Assembly: GCF_027889715.1 (NCBI RefSeq)
Contig: NZ_JAPJZH010000001.1
Coordinates: 434,001-498,000, forward strand
Reading direction: 5' to 3'
DNA from: Allohoeflea poritis
GTDB taxonomy: Bacteria; Pseudomonadota; Alphaproteobacteria; Rhizobiales; Rhizobiaceae
Length of the DNA: 64,000 nucleotides
In this document: piece after piece, positions 44,719 to 54,368 of the stretch
How positions within the stretch are numbered: the stretch's first letter is position 1
Layout: each line of letters begins with the position of its first letter
Translations under genes and position numbers: made by a program
The notes under the pieces: generated by a model
Databases searched by the model: none
Told to the model about the DNA's origin: nothing
The model's input: only the letters and a program-made list of their open reading frames with translations

Positions 44719-44986
44719 CTGTTTTTCCGGCGCTGGCCACGGTTGCCCAGAGCGATCTGATCGGGACGCTGCCAAAGAGCCTTGTTGAAAAATTCGCTCC
44801 GGTATTCGACCTGGAATGGCGCACGCCGCCGATCGAGATCCGGACATTCACCATCCAGGCGCTTCGACATCGCCGGGATGAGAAGAACCCGTTTCATACC
44901 TGGCTGCTCGACATTCTCAAGCAATGCGCGGAAATCGACCGGACGCCCCTTGCGGAGCGCCCGGCCTCCCCACCAGCGTGATCAGG
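44719..44986 (+). pseudogene. Duplicated LysR C-terminal fragment (copy B)
   Basis: A near-identical copy of 43205-43472. It lacks the DNA-binding half and any start codon, has a one-base deletion near its left end, and a one-base insertion near the right end, so it cannot yield the LysR C-terminus in one frame. The few differences imply a recent duplication or import from a close relative. Confidence 0.9.
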
Positions 44987-45160
44987 GCGATGATCACACC
45001 GGCTCTCCTGCACGGTGCATCCGGAAGACTTCACGCACCGTGAGCCCTGCTATCGGAACAAGAGATTTCAAATGATATTCGGGCAACAAATCCCCCTTGC
45101 TGAACGAGGAGATTGTTGTCACAGGCTTCATGAATAGCGCCTGAACGGTATTTGCGCCGG
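44987..45160. other. Gap after copy B, with inverted repeat
   Basis: CACGGTGC (45011-45018) and GCACCGTG (45035-45042), extended by GGCT/AGCC, form a stem-loop spanning 45001-45046. A 45-codon frame on the minus strand (45131-44994, ending in VFRMHRAGEPV) has no ribosome site and no recognised family; I do not call it a gene. Confidence 0.4.
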
Positions 45161-45646
45161 TTAGCTTTCCAGCTCCGCCAACTGTTTCAGGGACGCGATG
45201 AGGTCCTTGCGCTGTTCTGTGGTCAGCGACCTTGCAAAGCGGTCTTCGCAATCGGTGATTTTCGGCCGGAGGCCGGCAAACCAGCGTTCTCCCTCCGGCG
45301 ATAGCCGGTAGCAGATGACGCGACGATCCTCCGGCGACGGCTCGCCGATGATCGTGCCCGCCGCGAGCAATGGCTTCAGTGTCGTGGTGACCACGGACGC
45401 GGCCGTTCCCATCGCCGCGCAGATGGCCGAATGGTTGACGCCGGGATTGCGCGCAACCAGTTCGAGGATCATGAACTGAAGCGGCGTGATATCGTCATCC
45501 GCAAAGACATCCGCGAAAACGGCCTGACCGCGATTGAACGCGTGGCGCAGCAAATGGCCGAGCAACTCATGCAACAGCCCGGTGTCCAGGCACGCCTGCG
45601 GCCGCCTTTCGTGCGCTTCGACTATCCCGTTATTGCCGTGTGGCAT
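45161..45646 (-). CDS. MarR family transcriptional regulator
   Basis: A 161-residue winged-helix regulator. The DNA-binding part is around residues 60-110 (NHSAICAAMGTAASVVTTTLKPLLAAGTI, then the wing PSPEDRRVICYRLSPEG). The ATG has gaggcgg upstream. It is divergent from a flavin monooxygenase gene through a region containing a perfect 7-base-arm palindrome, so it is probably that gene's repressor, responding to an aromatic compound. Confidence 0.87.
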   Translation of the reverse strand: MPHGNNGIVEAHERRPQACLDTGLLHELLGHLLRHAFNRGQAVFADVFADDDITPLQFMILELVARNPGVNHSAICAAMGTAASVVTTTLKPLLAAGTIIGEPSPEDRRVICYRLSPEGERWFAGLRPKITDCEDRFARSLTTEQRKDLIASLKQLAELES

Positions 45647-45659
45647 GACCGCCTCGTTC

Positions 45660-45709
45660 GTTTATGTCATAAACTGATATTGACAATTGTTTACCACATA
45701 AACTAACTT
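45660..45709 (+). promoter_or_regulatory. MarR operators and promoter for the monooxygenase
   Basis: GTTTATG-T-CATAAAC (45660-45674) is a perfect 15-base palindrome. A second, weaker copy, GTTTA-5-TAAAC, lies at 45689-45703. TTGACA at 45680-45685 with TAACTT at 45704-45709 (18-base spacer) would be a promoter toward the monooxygenase, bracketed by the two sites. Confidence 0.65.
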
Positions 45710-45761
45710 TGACGCAACATCGCGAGACTGAAACAGGGAACGGACACCGTCCGCAGACATC

Positions 45762-47030
45762 ATGACCGTATTGATTGCCGGCGCTGGAATCGCTGGCCTG
45801 TCCCTGGCGCTGACCTGCCAGCAGATCGGCGTTGCTTTCAAGGTCTTCGAAGCGGTTCCAGCCCTCAGGCCGCTTGGCGTCGGCATCAATCTTCAGCCCA
45901 ATGCCGTGCGCGAACTGTTCGATCTGGGTCTTGAGGCGGAACTGGCGGACATTGCCGTTGCAACTCAGGAATATGGCTTCTTCACCAAGCACGGCCTGCG
46001 GATCTGGACCGAACCGCGCGGCAAATGGGCGGGTTACAACTGGCCGCAATATTCGGTCCACCGCGGCGCTTTGCAGATGCTGCTCTATGAGACCCTGATA
46101 CGACGGGCAGGACCGGGGTGCATCGAGGCCGGCTGGCGCGCGGCTGCCTATGAAAACACCTCCGAAGGCCCCCTCCTGCACCTTGTCAACTCGGCGGACG
46201 GCTCAAAAAGAACCGAAAAGGGAACGTTGATTGTCGGCGCCGACGGCATCCATTCCGCTCTGCGCGCGCAAATGGAGCCCGACGAAGGCGAACCCATCTG
46301 GGGCGGCGCCGTCCTGTGGCGGGCCACGTCGCAAGCAATGCCGTTTCGCACCGGCGCGTCCATGGCCCTGATCGGCCATGCAACGCAGCGTCTGGTCGCC
46401 TACCCCATCTCGGAACCCGACCCTGAAACAGGGCTCGTGACCATGAACTGGATCGCGGAACTTACTTATGATCCGGAAGCCGGCTGGAACAAGGAAGACT
46501 GGAACCGCGAAGCCGACATCAACGATTTTTATCCCGCATTCGAGGATTGGGCCTTCGACTGGATCGACATTCCGGCGCTGATCAAGAGCGCTGAAAAAGT
46601 GTTCGAATATCCGATGGTCGACCGCGACCCGATCGAACGCTGGAGCGATGGTGCGGTCACGCTCATCGGCGATGCGGCGCATGCCACCTATCCCGTCGGG
46701 TCGAACGGCGCCAGCCAGGCGATTGTCGACGCGCGCAAAATCGGCCGCGCGATGCTCGACCACGGCGTGACACCCAAAGCGCTTGAAGCCTATGAGGCCG
46801 AAATTCTACCCGCGACGCGCAATATCATCCTGGCCAATCGCGGCAGCGGCCCGGATGCCGTGCTGCAGATGATCGAAGACCGCTGCGGCGGTCGTTTCGA
46901 CAGGATCGAGGACGTCGCCAGCCATGAAGAACTGGCGGCGCATGCCGAGAAATACAAGAAGATCGCCGGGTTCAGCATCGAGGCGCTGAATGCCCTGCCC
47001 CAAACGATCCCCGACGGCGCACGCGTCTGA
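45762..47030 (+). CDS. FAD-dependent aromatic monooxygenase (PHBH-fold)
   Basis: A 422-residue flavoprotein of the group A hydroxylases. The FAD motif GAGIAGLSLA starts at residue 6; the DG motif is in VGADGIHSALR, and the GD motif in LIGDAAHATYPVGSNGASQA. Such enzymes use NAD(P)H and oxygen to hydroxylate phenolic or related rings. The divergent MarR regulator and palindromic operators suggest induction by the substrate. The exact compound is unknown; the ring-cleaving dioxygenase elsewhere in the window is too far to link. Confidence 0.87.
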   Translation: MTVLIAGAGIAGLSLALTCQQIGVAFKVFEAVPALRPLGVGINLQPNAVRELFDLGLEAELADIAVATQEYGFFTKHGLRIWTEPRGKWAGYNWPQYSVHRGALQMLLYETLIRRAGPGCIEAGWRAAAYENTSEGPLLHLVNSADGSKRTEKGTLIVGADGIHSALRAQMEPDEGEPIWGGAVLWRATSQAMPFRTGASMALIGHATQRLVAYPISEPDPETGLVTMNWIAELTYDPEAGWNKEDWNREADINDFYPAFEDWAFDWIDIPALIKSAEKVFEYPMVDRDPIERWSDGAVTLIGDAAHATYPVGSNGASQAIVDARKIGRAMLDHGVTPKALEAYEAEILPATRNIILANRGSGPDAVLQMIEDRCGGRFDRIEDVASHEELAAHAEKYKKIAGFSIEALNALPQTIPDGARV

Positions 47031-47046
47031 ACAGCCGGGCGTGCTT

Positions 47047-48561
47047 CTATCCGGCCAGCAGATCGCCGAAACGGTCACGCAGCACGTTCTTCTGCACCTT
47101 GCCCATCGTGTTGCGCGGCAGTTCATCGACAACCACAAGCTTCTTGGGCTGCTTGAAGCGGGCAATCTGCCCGCCGATTGCCGCCATCACGGCATCCGCG
47201 TCGGGTTCCCTTCCAGGCTCGGCCACGATGACACCGACAACGCCCTCGCCGAAATCCGGATGCAGCACACCGATCACGGCGGATTCGAGCACGCCGTCCT
47301 GTTCGTCGAGCAGCAGCTCGATCTCTTTGGGATAAATGTTGTAGCCGCCCGAGATGATCAGATCCTTCTGCCTGCCGACGATGTGGACATAGCCGTCTGC
47401 GTCGATCCTGCCGAGGTCGCCGGTAATGAAGAAGCCGTCGTCGCGGAACTCCTCCTTCGTCTTTTCCGGCATCTGCCAGTAGCCCTTGAAGACATTCGGG
47501 CCGCGCACCTCGATCACGCCGATCTCGCCGTCGGCGAGCCTTTCGCCGGACGACGGCTCGGCGACCCGCAGTTCGACGCCCGGCAGCGGAAAGCCTACCG
47601 TGCCGGCGCGCCGCTCGCCGTCATAGGGGTTCGACGTGTTCATGTTCGTCTCTGTCATGCCGTAGCGCTCGAGAATGCGGTGACCGGTCCGCTGCTCGAA
47701 AGACACATGGGTCTCGGCGAGAAGCGGCGCGCTGCCCGAAACGAAGAGGCGCATATGGCCGGTCAACGCGCCGGTGAAGCGCTGATCGTCCAGTAGCCGC
47801 GTGTAGAAGGTCGGCACACCCATCATCGTGGTCGCCTTCGGCATGTTGGCGATCAGGTCGTCGGTGTTGAAAGCCGGCAGGAAGATGACCGAACAGCCGG
47901 CAAGCAGGCTGACATTCATGGCAACGAACAGGCCATGGGTGTGGAAAATCGGCAAGGCGTGAAGCAGCACGTCGTCGGACGAGAAGCGCCAGTAATCCAC
48001 CAGGGTTCTGGCGTTGGAAAGGAGATTGTCCTGTGTGAGCATGGCTCCCTTGGAGCGTCCCGTCGTCCCCGATGTGTAAAGGAATGCCGCAAGGTCGTCG
48101 CCGGCCCTCTCAGCAGTTTCGAAATCCGCCGGCTTGTCCCGCGCGGCGTCCGAAAAACTTCCCGAACCGTCGGCGTTGAGGGTCATGAGCGCGGCTTCGT
48201 TTTGCGCGGCCACCGGCGCCAGCGCATCGGCCGAGACCGCGTCGCACAGAAGCAGCCTGGCGCCCGAATTGCCGACGAAATAGTCGATCTCGGCCGGCGT
48301 GTAAGCCGTATTGAGCGGCAGGAAAATCACGCCGCTGCGCACACAGGCCGCATAAACGGCGAGCGCTTCCGGCGATTTCGCCACCTGTACGGCGAGCCGG
48401 TCGCCGGCCGCAAGCCCCGTATCCGTGATCACATGAGCATATTGGGCTGCCTTGCGCAGAAAGGCTTCATAGGTCACATGGCCGCCATCCTTCAGGTAAA
48501 GGAACGGGCCGGTATTGTCGGCGTGCGGCGCAAAGAGCGCATCGTAAAGCGGGTTAGCCAT
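47047..48561 (-). CDS. matB: Malonyl-CoA synthetase
   Basis: A 504-residue acyl-adenylating enzyme that makes malonyl-CoA from malonate, CoA and ATP. The AMP-binding motif is LYTSGTTGRSKGAM; later ERYGMTETNM, GDLGRIDADGYVHIVGRQKD and the C-terminal lysine region RNTMGKVQKN are present. PIFHTHGLFVA and RYGMTETNMN are typical of MatB. It overlaps the matA start of the upstream neighbour by eight bases, giving a matA-matB operon. Confidence 0.92.
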   Translation of the reverse strand: MANPLYDALFAPHADNTGPFLYLKDGGHVTYEAFLRKAAQYAHVITDTGLAAGDRLAVQVAKSPEALAVYAACVRSGVIFLPLNTAYTPAEIDYFVGNSGARLLLCDAVSADALAPVAAQNEAALMTLNADGSGSFSDAARDKPADFETAERAGDDLAAFLYTSGTTGRSKGAMLTQDNLLSNARTLVDYWRFSSDDVLLHALPIFHTHGLFVAMNVSLLAGCSVIFLPAFNTDDLIANMPKATTMMGVPTFYTRLLDDQRFTGALTGHMRLFVSGSAPLLAETHVSFEQRTGHRILERYGMTETNMNTSNPYDGERRAGTVGFPLPGVELRVAEPSSGERLADGEIGVIEVRGPNVFKGYWQMPEKTKEEFRDDGFFITGDLGRIDADGYVHIVGRQKDLIISGGYNIYPKEIELLLDEQDGVLESAVIGVLHPDFGEGVVGVIVAEPGREPDADAVMAAIGGQIARFKQPKKLVVVDELPRNTMGKVQKNVLRDRFGDLLAG

Positions 48562-49894
48562 TGGCGGTTTTCCGTGTTTTTCTATCGGGGAAGCCGGCGC
48601 GCAGGACCGACTGGATCGTGCGCGACTGGGCGACCGTTTTGTTGGTTGCGAATTCTTCGTGGTTCTGCTCGACCTTCGACAGGTCGTAGAGATAGTTCAC
48701 CATGACCCCGCTGGACTGTTGCAGCCCGTTCTGTGAGATGTCGGCAAGCGCGTGCACGTCGTGGATCAGGGCGCCATTGCCGAGGTGAAAGCGCGCCACC
48801 GGGTCGAGTGGCAGACCGTCCGAACGCTTCTGCTCGACCAGATACTGCGTCGCCAGGTAGCGCAGATCCGCCGCGTAATGATCGAGCGAAGCCGCATCGC
48901 CGCTCTTTTCCGTATGGTCCACGGCAGACAGAATTTCGGCTATGGCGCTGTCCGGCTGTCCGTCTTTCAGCCCCTGGAGCCAGCGATTGAGACCCGGTAT
49001 CGGCGACAAGGTCACGAAGGTCTTGAGATGCGGCAGGTCACGGGAGAGATCCTCCACCACCTGTTTGATCAGCGAATTGCCGAAGGAGATGCCGCGCAGA
49101 CCGCGCTGACAGTTGGAAATGGAATAGAAAACCGCTGTATCCGCCTGGGTTTCGGAGAGAATTTCGCGCTCTTCCGCAAGCACCTCCTGCACCGATCCCG
49201 GCACGCCTTTGGCCAGCGCCACCTCGACGAAGATCAGCGGTTCATCGGGCATGACCGGGTGGAAGAAGGCGAAGCAGTGCCGGTCCTCCGGCTCGATCCG
49301 GCGGCGCAGATCGTCCCAATCGTCGATGGCGTGAACCGCCTCATATTCGATGATCTTTTCGAGGATGTTTGCCGGCGTGTCCCAGTCAATCCGCCGCAGC
49401 ACGAGAAACCCTCTGTTGAACCAGGACGTAAACAGATGGGTGAAGTCCAGATCGGTGCGGCCGAACCCGGGATTTTCCTTCAAGAACCCGAGCAGATCGA
49501 GCCGCATGGCCACAAGCTGCGCCGTTGCGCCCGGCACCTGGTTGATGCGGCGCAGAAGCTCCTGGCGCACCGGTTCCGCCGATGCGACCAACTCTTCCAG
49601 GTGACGGGGCGTGCGCTCCGATCCGTAGAGGCGGGCGCTCGCTTCGACCGCGTCGGTGTCGACATCAAGCTCCTCGGTCAGAAAGCGGAAGAATGCTCTT
49701 TTCTCATCCATGTCCATTGCGCCGTAGCGGGCGATGATCGTTCGCGCCAGCTTGAGGCCGGACACTTCGCCGGCGCCTGTCAGGAGCGCGCGGCAGAGCT
49801 CGTCAGTGGGCCGCTTGTCCTCGGCAGCCGAGGCGGAATAGCGGCGCTCGAATATGGTCGAGAGAATATCGGATAGAAATCGTGACCGGTTCAT
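48554..49894 (-). CDS. matA: Malonyl-CoA decarboxylase
   Basis: A 446-residue enzyme that converts malonyl-CoA to acetyl-CoA and CO2. It follows the MCD layout: an N-terminal helical oligomerisation domain (about 1-150) and a GNAT-like catalytic domain with FVEVALAKGVPGSVQEVL, YSISNCQRGL, and the Ser/His catalytic region FVTLSPIPG...ARFHLGNGA. The ATG at 49894 is preceded by ggag. With matB it turns malonate into acetyl-CoA. The malonate carrier (matC) usually found here is absent from the window, so uptake must be encoded elsewhere. Confidence 0.93.
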   Translation of the reverse strand: MNRSRFLSDILSTIFERRYSASAAEDKRPTDELCRALLTGAGEVSGLKLARTIIARYGAMDMDEKRAFFRFLTEELDVDTDAVEASARLYGSERTPRHLEELVASAEPVRQELLRRINQVPGATAQLVAMRLDLLGFLKENPGFGRTDLDFTHLFTSWFNRGFLVLRRIDWDTPANILEKIIEYEAVHAIDDWDDLRRRIEPEDRHCFAFFHPVMPDEPLIFVEVALAKGVPGSVQEVLAEEREILSETQADTAVFYSISNCQRGLRGISFGNSLIKQVVEDLSRDLPHLKTFVTLSPIPGLNRWLQGLKDGQPDSAIAEILSAVDHTEKSGDAASLDHYAADLRYLATQYLVEQKRSDGLPLDPVARFHLGNGALIHDVHALADISQNGLQQSSGVMVNYLYDLSKVEQNHEEFATNKTVAQSRTIQSVLRAGFPDRKTRKTANG

Positions 49895-50038
49895 CAATCA
49901 ACTCCAATAGCCGTGGCGGGCCGACAAAAGCTCTGACGCACAAAAATGGCCGGAGCGCAACAATCCAGTCAGATAGCGAAGCGGCCCCTGCCCGCAGCGT
50001 TGCCGACGCTAGTCATTTCGCATTCCATGTCAAGATTT

Positions 50039-50048
50039 TTGTATACAA
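50039..50048. promoter_or_regulatory. GntR-type operator in the mat divergent region
   Basis: TTGTATACAA is a perfect palindrome midway between matA (starting at 49894) and its divergent GntR regulator (50096). Sites of this form are typical of FCD-type GntR proteins, so it probably serves both promoters. Confidence 0.6.
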
Positions 50049-50095
50049 GATTTGCAGTATTGAATTTTTAATCCGATGGCGCTTATTATTTGCAG

Positions 50096-50764
50096 ATGGA
50101 ACAGAGACGCGCAGACAATATCCGCCAGACCCTGGAACAACTCATCATCACCGGTGCGTTTGCCGATGGCGAGCGGCTCGACGAAATCCGCCTGTCGCAA
50201 CGCTTCAGCGTATCACGGACACCGCTTCGCGAAGCCTTCCAGATGCTGGCGGCGTCCGGATTGGTTGAACTGGTGCCGCGACGCGGCGCCTATGTGCGCC
50301 ACCCCGGAATTGTCGAGCTCGTCGAAATGTTCGAGGTCATGGCGGAGCTTGAGGGCATGTGCGGACGGCTGGCCGCACGGCGCCTGACCGATGACGCCCT
50401 AAACGAAATCAAGCAGGCGGCGTCGGACTGTGAAACCGCGCTCGAAAGCGGCGATTCAGATGCGTATTACGATGAGAATGAACGCCTCCACAATTTGCTC
50501 TACGCGGCAAGCGGCAACAGCTTCCTTGCCGCCGAGGCCCGCAAGCTTCAGCGCCGCCTGCAGCCCTTCCGTCGCATGCAGCTGCGCGTGCGCGGCCGCC
50601 TGATGCAGTCGATGGATGAACACAGGGCAATCGTCGCCGCACTTGAGAATGGCGATGCCGAGGCGGCGGAGCGCGAATTACGCAGCCACATCGCCGTGCA
50701 AGGCGAAAAGTTCAACGATCTGATGGCCCACTACAATCAGTCGAAGCTGAAGCGGGCCGTATAG
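50096..50764 (+). CDS. matR: GntR family regulator of the malonate genes (MatR-like)
   Basis: A 222-residue FCD-type GntR protein. The DNA-binding part (residues about 5-70) has LEQLIITGAFADGERLDEIRLSQRFSVSRTPLREAF, and the FCD ligand domain has MAELEGMCGRLAA, ENERLHNLLY and DEHRAIVAALENGD with the metal-binding His/Asp/His set. The ATG at 50096 is used; a TTG two codons earlier is the alternative, and neither has a clear ribosome site. Divergent placement to matAB indicates it controls them, likely relieved by malonate. Confidence 0.82.
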   Translation: MEQRRADNIRQTLEQLIITGAFADGERLDEIRLSQRFSVSRTPLREAFQMLAASGLVELVPRRGAYVRHPGIVELVEMFEVMAELEGMCGRLAARRLTDDALNEIKQAASDCETALESGDSDAYYDENERLHNLLYAASGNSFLAAEARKLQRRLQPFRRMQLRVRGRLMQSMDEHRAIVAALENGDAEAAERELRSHIAVQGEKFNDLMAHYNQSKLKRAV

Positions 50765-50770
50765 GACGGC

Positions 50771-51835
50771 TCAGGCCGCGCTGACCGACCGTCCCTCGCC
50801 GTTGAACAGGTGGATGTCCGGCTCATTGAACTTCAGACCGACCGTTTCGCCGTGCCTGACGGTTTCAGCGCCCGTCCGTCGCACCACGATCGTATCCAGT
50901 CCCGCGCAATTTACGTACAAGTAAGTGTCGGCACCCAGATATTCGGCAACCTCCACGGTGCCCGTGCAATGCGCATCTTCGCCGCTTGCAAGGGCAATGT
51001 GCTCCGGCCTTATCCCGAGGCTCGCCGTCACGTTGGCCTCCTCGCCCAGCGTGTGGGTTCCGCTGCCGTGCCCGGAAACGGTGAACCGTTGGCCGTCGGC
51101 GCTTGCGGGCATGATGTTCATCTTGGGGCTTCCGATAAATTGCGCGACGAACAAACTGTTCGGATTCTCGTAAAGTTCGCGTGGCGTGCCGACCTGCATG
51201 ATCAGCCCGTCCTTGAGCACAACGATGCGGTCCGCCAGCGTCATCGCCTCCACCTGATCGTGGGTCACGTAGATCATTGTCGTCGAAAGGTTCTGATGCA
51301 GCCTTGCGATTTCGAGGCGCATCTCGACACGCAGCGCTGCATCGAGATTGGAGAGCGGCTCGTCGAACAGGAACCCCTTCGGCTCGCGGACGATCGCCCG
51401 GCCGATGGCAACGCGCTGACGCTGTCCGCCCGATAGCGCCTTGGGCCTGCGGTCAAGCAGCGCATCGAGTTTGAGGACACGCGCCGCCTCATCCACCTTG
51501 CTGGCGATCTGCGCCTTGCCCTCGCCGGCCGTCTTCAGGCCGAAACCCATATTCTCGCCGACGGTCATGTGCGGATAGAGCGCATAAGACTGGAAGACCA
51601 TGGAGAGCTTGCGCCCCGAAGGAGGCTCGGCCGTCACGTCGACATCGTCCAGAAGGATCCTGCCCCGGCTGGTCTCCTCAAGCCCCGAAATCATGCGCAG
51701 CAAGGTCGACTTGCCGCAGCCCGAAGGCCCCACGAAAATGACGAACTCTCCGTCAGCGATGTCGAGGTCGACCCCCTTGATGACCTGCACGTCGCCGAAC
51801 CACTTCTCAACATTTTCAAGCCGTATGGATCCCAT
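50771..51835 (-). CDS. Sugar-type ABC transporter ATPase (UgpC/MalK family)
   Basis: A 354-residue ATPase: Walker [10 protein letters not shown], the signature [19 protein letters not shown], Walker [14 protein letters not shown]-loop [15 protein letters not shown], and a C-terminal TOBE/OB regulatory half. The ATG at 51835 follows gagagg; the frame is open to 52000, but that part overlaps the preceding gene. It is the last gene of the LacI-controlled operon and powers uptake of a sugar or sugar-like solute. Confidence 0.92.
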   Translation of the reverse strand: MGSIRLENVEKWFGDVQVIKGVDLDIADGEFVIFVGPSGCGKSTLLRMISGLEETSRGRILLDDVDVTAEPPSGRKLSMVFQSYALYPHMTVGENMGFGLKTAGEGKAQIASKVDEAARVLKLDALLDRRPKALSGGQRQRVAIGRAIVREPKGFLFDEPLSNLDAALRVEMRLEIARLHQNLSTTMIYVTHDQVEAMTLADRIVVLKDGLIMQVGTPRELYENPNSLFVAQFIGSPKMNIMPASADGQRFTVSGHGSGTHTLGEEANVTASLGIRPEHIALASGEDAHCTGTVEVAEYLGADTYLYVNCAGLDTIVVRRTGAETVRHGETVGLKFNEPDIHLFNGEGRSVSAA

Positions 51836-51848
51836 TTGTCCGATCCTC

Positions 51849-53132
51849 TCACGCCGCCCGGGAGTTGGTCGAACCGCTGCCCCAAACAAGGTGCACCGCT
51901 GCGGTCCAGGTAAAGTCTGAACCGCCGATGCCCTCGCCCGACTGCGGATCGAAATATTCGAAGAAGCCGGCCGTCTCGACCAGCCGCCGCGTATCGTCAC
52001 GAATACGTTCCGCCAACTGCGTTTCGCCGGCCTCGTTCAGGCCATCGACAATAAGAAAGTTGATGATGGCCCAGACCGGACCGCGCCAATAGCGCTTCGC
52101 TTCAAAACGCGGATGCGCCGGATCGAAACTCGGAAAGCCGAACGCGACCTGATCCAATATGCGCGCTGCGTGAACGGCCATGGCCGCGCGCTGCTCGTCG
52201 GTGCCGGCACCGGCGTAAAATGCCAGCATCGAGGCGCTGGTGATGCCGTCCGAGAATTCGCCGGTGCGCAGGTCGCGCGCGCAGAACGCATTGACTTCGG
52301 GGTTCCAGAGCAGCTGGCATCCGGCGGACGCCCGTTCGAGCCAGCGGCCTATCTGCTCTTGCGCGGCGGTCTCGCCCAACAGCTCGGCCAACCGAAGCAA
52401 GTCCCGGTCGGCACGCATCAGGATGAACTGCACGCCCGGGTCACCCATGAAAAACGGACCGTTGCGCGCCATCTCCACATGATCCCAACCGCATTCGCGG
52501 CCGAACTTTATGATCGTAAGGTAGCGGTCGTATTGCGCGGTGCTTGGCCGTTCGGCCGGATCAATATGTTCAGTGTCACGACGCTGATAGGGGCCGAGGT
52601 CATCCGGCACCGCGATCCGGTCCATGCCGATATCCCAGTCGGGACAATTGTCCCGTCCGGATTCCCACGGATGGACGATGCCGACCAGACCCGTACCGTC
52701 CGGATCGCGCATTTCGTGGTACCAGCGATGGAAGGCCAGCATCTTTGCAAATAGCGGGCGGGCACGTTCGAGATCGGAAGCGTCGCCGCCCTGCACCATC
52801 CTCAATACGACACTTGCCGTGACCGGCGGCTGAGAGTGCCCCGACGATGGCGGCTCGGTATTCGATTGCCATATGGCAGGTCCGGGAAAATAGTCCGGGT
52901 CGTTCTGACGGAAAACGATGTGCGGGAGCATGCCGTCGGGCCACTGCGCTTCAAACAGCGTTTCGATCTCACGCCACGCGCGATCGCGATCGAACTCCGC
53001 GAAACCCAGCGCCGCAAATGCCGAATCCCAGTTCCACTGATAGGGGTAGAGCCGCGCCGTCGGTATGGTAAAGCCGCCGCGGTCGTTGGCCTTGAGTATT
53101 CGGATTGCCTCCTGGTCGAGACGAGATTCCAT
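51849..53132 (-). CDS. GH63-type glycoside hydrolase (glucosylglycerate/mannosylglycerate hydrolase-like)
   Basis: A 427-residue cytoplasmic protein of the (alpha/alpha)6 barrel type. Seen: [11 protein letters not shown] near the N-terminus, the general-acid Asp region [28 protein letters not shown], and the C-terminal [24 protein letters not shown]. These are shared by GH63 inverting glycosidases, including the hydrolases of the compatible solutes glucosylglycerate and mannosylglycerate. It has no signal peptide, so it acts on imported sugar; it sits between the ABC permease and ATPase genes, which indicates it hydrolyses what the transporter brings in. Confidence 0.8.
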   Translation of the reverse strand: MESRLDQEAIRILKANDRGGFTIPTARLYPYQWNWDSAFAALGFAEFDRDRAWREIETLFEAQWPDGMLPHIVFRQNDPDYFPGPAIWQSNTEPPSSGHSQPPVTASVVLRMVQGGDASDLERARPLFAKMLAFHRWYHEMRDPDGTGLVGIVHPWESGRDNCPDWDIGMDRIAVPDDLGPYQRRDTEHIDPAERPSTAQYDRYLTIIKFGRECGWDHVEMARNGPFFMGDPGVQFILMRADRDLLRLAELLGETAAQEQIGRWLERASAGCQLLWNPEVNAFCARDLRTGEFSDGITSASMLAFYAGAGTDEQRAAMAVHAARILDQVAFGFPSFDPAHPRFEAKRYWRGPVWAIINFLIVDGLNEAGETQLAERIRDDTRRLVETAGFFEYFDPQSGEGIGGSDFTWTAAVHLVWGSGSTNSRAA

Positions 53133-53135
53133 TTC

Positions 53136-54368
53136 CTATCCTTTGACGCTGCCGGCGGTGAGCCCGGAGACCAGGAACCGCTCGAACCACAGAAAGATGA
53201 AGAGCACGGGCACGGTGGCGACCACTGCCCCGGCCATGAGGTGCTGACGCGGCACCTCGGACGAATTCAGAGATACGACACCGCGCGACAGCGTGAAGAT
53301 GTCGATATTGTCGAGGAACATGAAGGCGAACAGGAACTCGTTCCAGGCGATCATGAAAACATAAAGGGCGACCGACGCCAGCGCTGGCAACGACAATGGG
53401 AGTGTGATCTTCATGATGACACCGACACGGGTCAGCCCGTCCATCAGCCCGGCTTCCTCGAGTTCGGCGGGCAGACCGCGGAAATAGCCCTGCAGCATGT
53501 AGAGCGCCACGGGAATCGTCGTCGCGGGATAAACGATCATCAGGCCCGTCAGCGTGTTGCGCAGGCCGAGTTGCGAGAACACCGCATAGAGCGGAATCAC
53601 CAGCACGATGGCCGGCACCATGTAGATCAACAGGATCGAGCGCGACAGGAAGGCCTGGCCCGGGAAGCGCAGCCGCGAGACCGCATAAGCGCCCGGTATG
53701 GAAAAGGCGAGCGTGATAATGACGGTGGCAACGGACACAATCGCCGAATTGATCAGGAAGGTTCCGAAACGGAACTGGGTGAACAGCTCGATATAGGAAC
53801 GGAACAGCGACTCGGCGCCCTGGCTGAGATCGATGGAGAAATCGAGCGGGTTGGCAAGCAGCGATTGCTGGCTCTTAAGGCTGGTCATGACCATGACGTA
53901 AAAGGGCAGCGCGACGATCACGGTAAAGACGACGAAACCCAGGCCCTTCATCAGGCGAATGAACATGAGTTCGAGCTGGTAGCGCGGCAGATGCCCGCCG
54001 GAGAGGTCGCCAATGACCAGCTTGTTTGAAAGCCAGATCAAAGCGATCAGGATCGCGACGGCCGCAAGCTGATAAACCGGGACCTGAGAGAGCGGCAGGC
54101 CCAGCGGCGCGCCGAGCGTCAATCCGCCAAGCAGGATGATGATGGCGGCGATGCTTGCCATCTGGATGCCCGGCGTCCTTTGCGGCGGCGCCACGGCGGC
54201 AAGCACGGCGGCGCTCACCGCACCGGCAATCAGCGCCATGCCGACGGGCGGACGCGTAATGGCGCCCGACACCAGCATGAAGATGACGGAGATGACGATC
54301 ATCCAGCAGGCGCCCCATAGGGCCCCGGAGACCACTGCCGCGATAAATCCTATGCCCGGCCGCGTCAT
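53136..54368 (-). CDS. Sugar-type ABC permease (MalG family) with extra N-terminal helices
   Basis: A 410-residue inner-membrane protein. The C-terminal ~280 residues are a standard MalG-type permease (GFVVFTVIVALPFYVMVMTSLKS, then the EAA loop EEAGLMDGLTRVGVIMKITLPL). The first ~125 residues carry about four additional hydrophobic helices (WGACWMIVISVIFMLVSGA, GMALIAGAVSAAVLAAVA, MASIAAIIILLGGLTLGA and others) not normally present. The ATG overlaps the MalF-type gene by four bases. Such extended MalG proteins occur in a subset of alphaproteobacterial systems; the role of the added region is unknown. Confidence 0.88.
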   Translation of the reverse strand: MTRPGIGFIAAVVSGALWGACWMIVISVIFMLVSGAITRPPVGMALIAGAVSAAVLAAVAPPQRTPGIQMASIAAIIILLGGLTLGAPLGLPLSQVPVYQLAAVAILIALIWLSNKLVIGDLSGGHLPRYQLELMFIRLMKGLGFVVFTVIVALPFYVMVMTSLKSQQSLLANPLDFSIDLSQGAESLFRSYIELFTQFRFGTFLINSAIVSVATVIITLAFSIPGAYAVSRLRFPGQAFLSRSILLIYMVPAIVLVIPLYAVFSQLGLRNTLTGLMIVYPATTIPVALYMLQGYFRGLPAELEEAGLMDGLTRVGVIMKITLPLSLPALASVALYVFMIAWNEFLFAFMFLDNIDIFTLSRGVVSLNSSEVPRQHLMAGAVVATVPVLFIFLWFERFLVSGLTAGSVKG

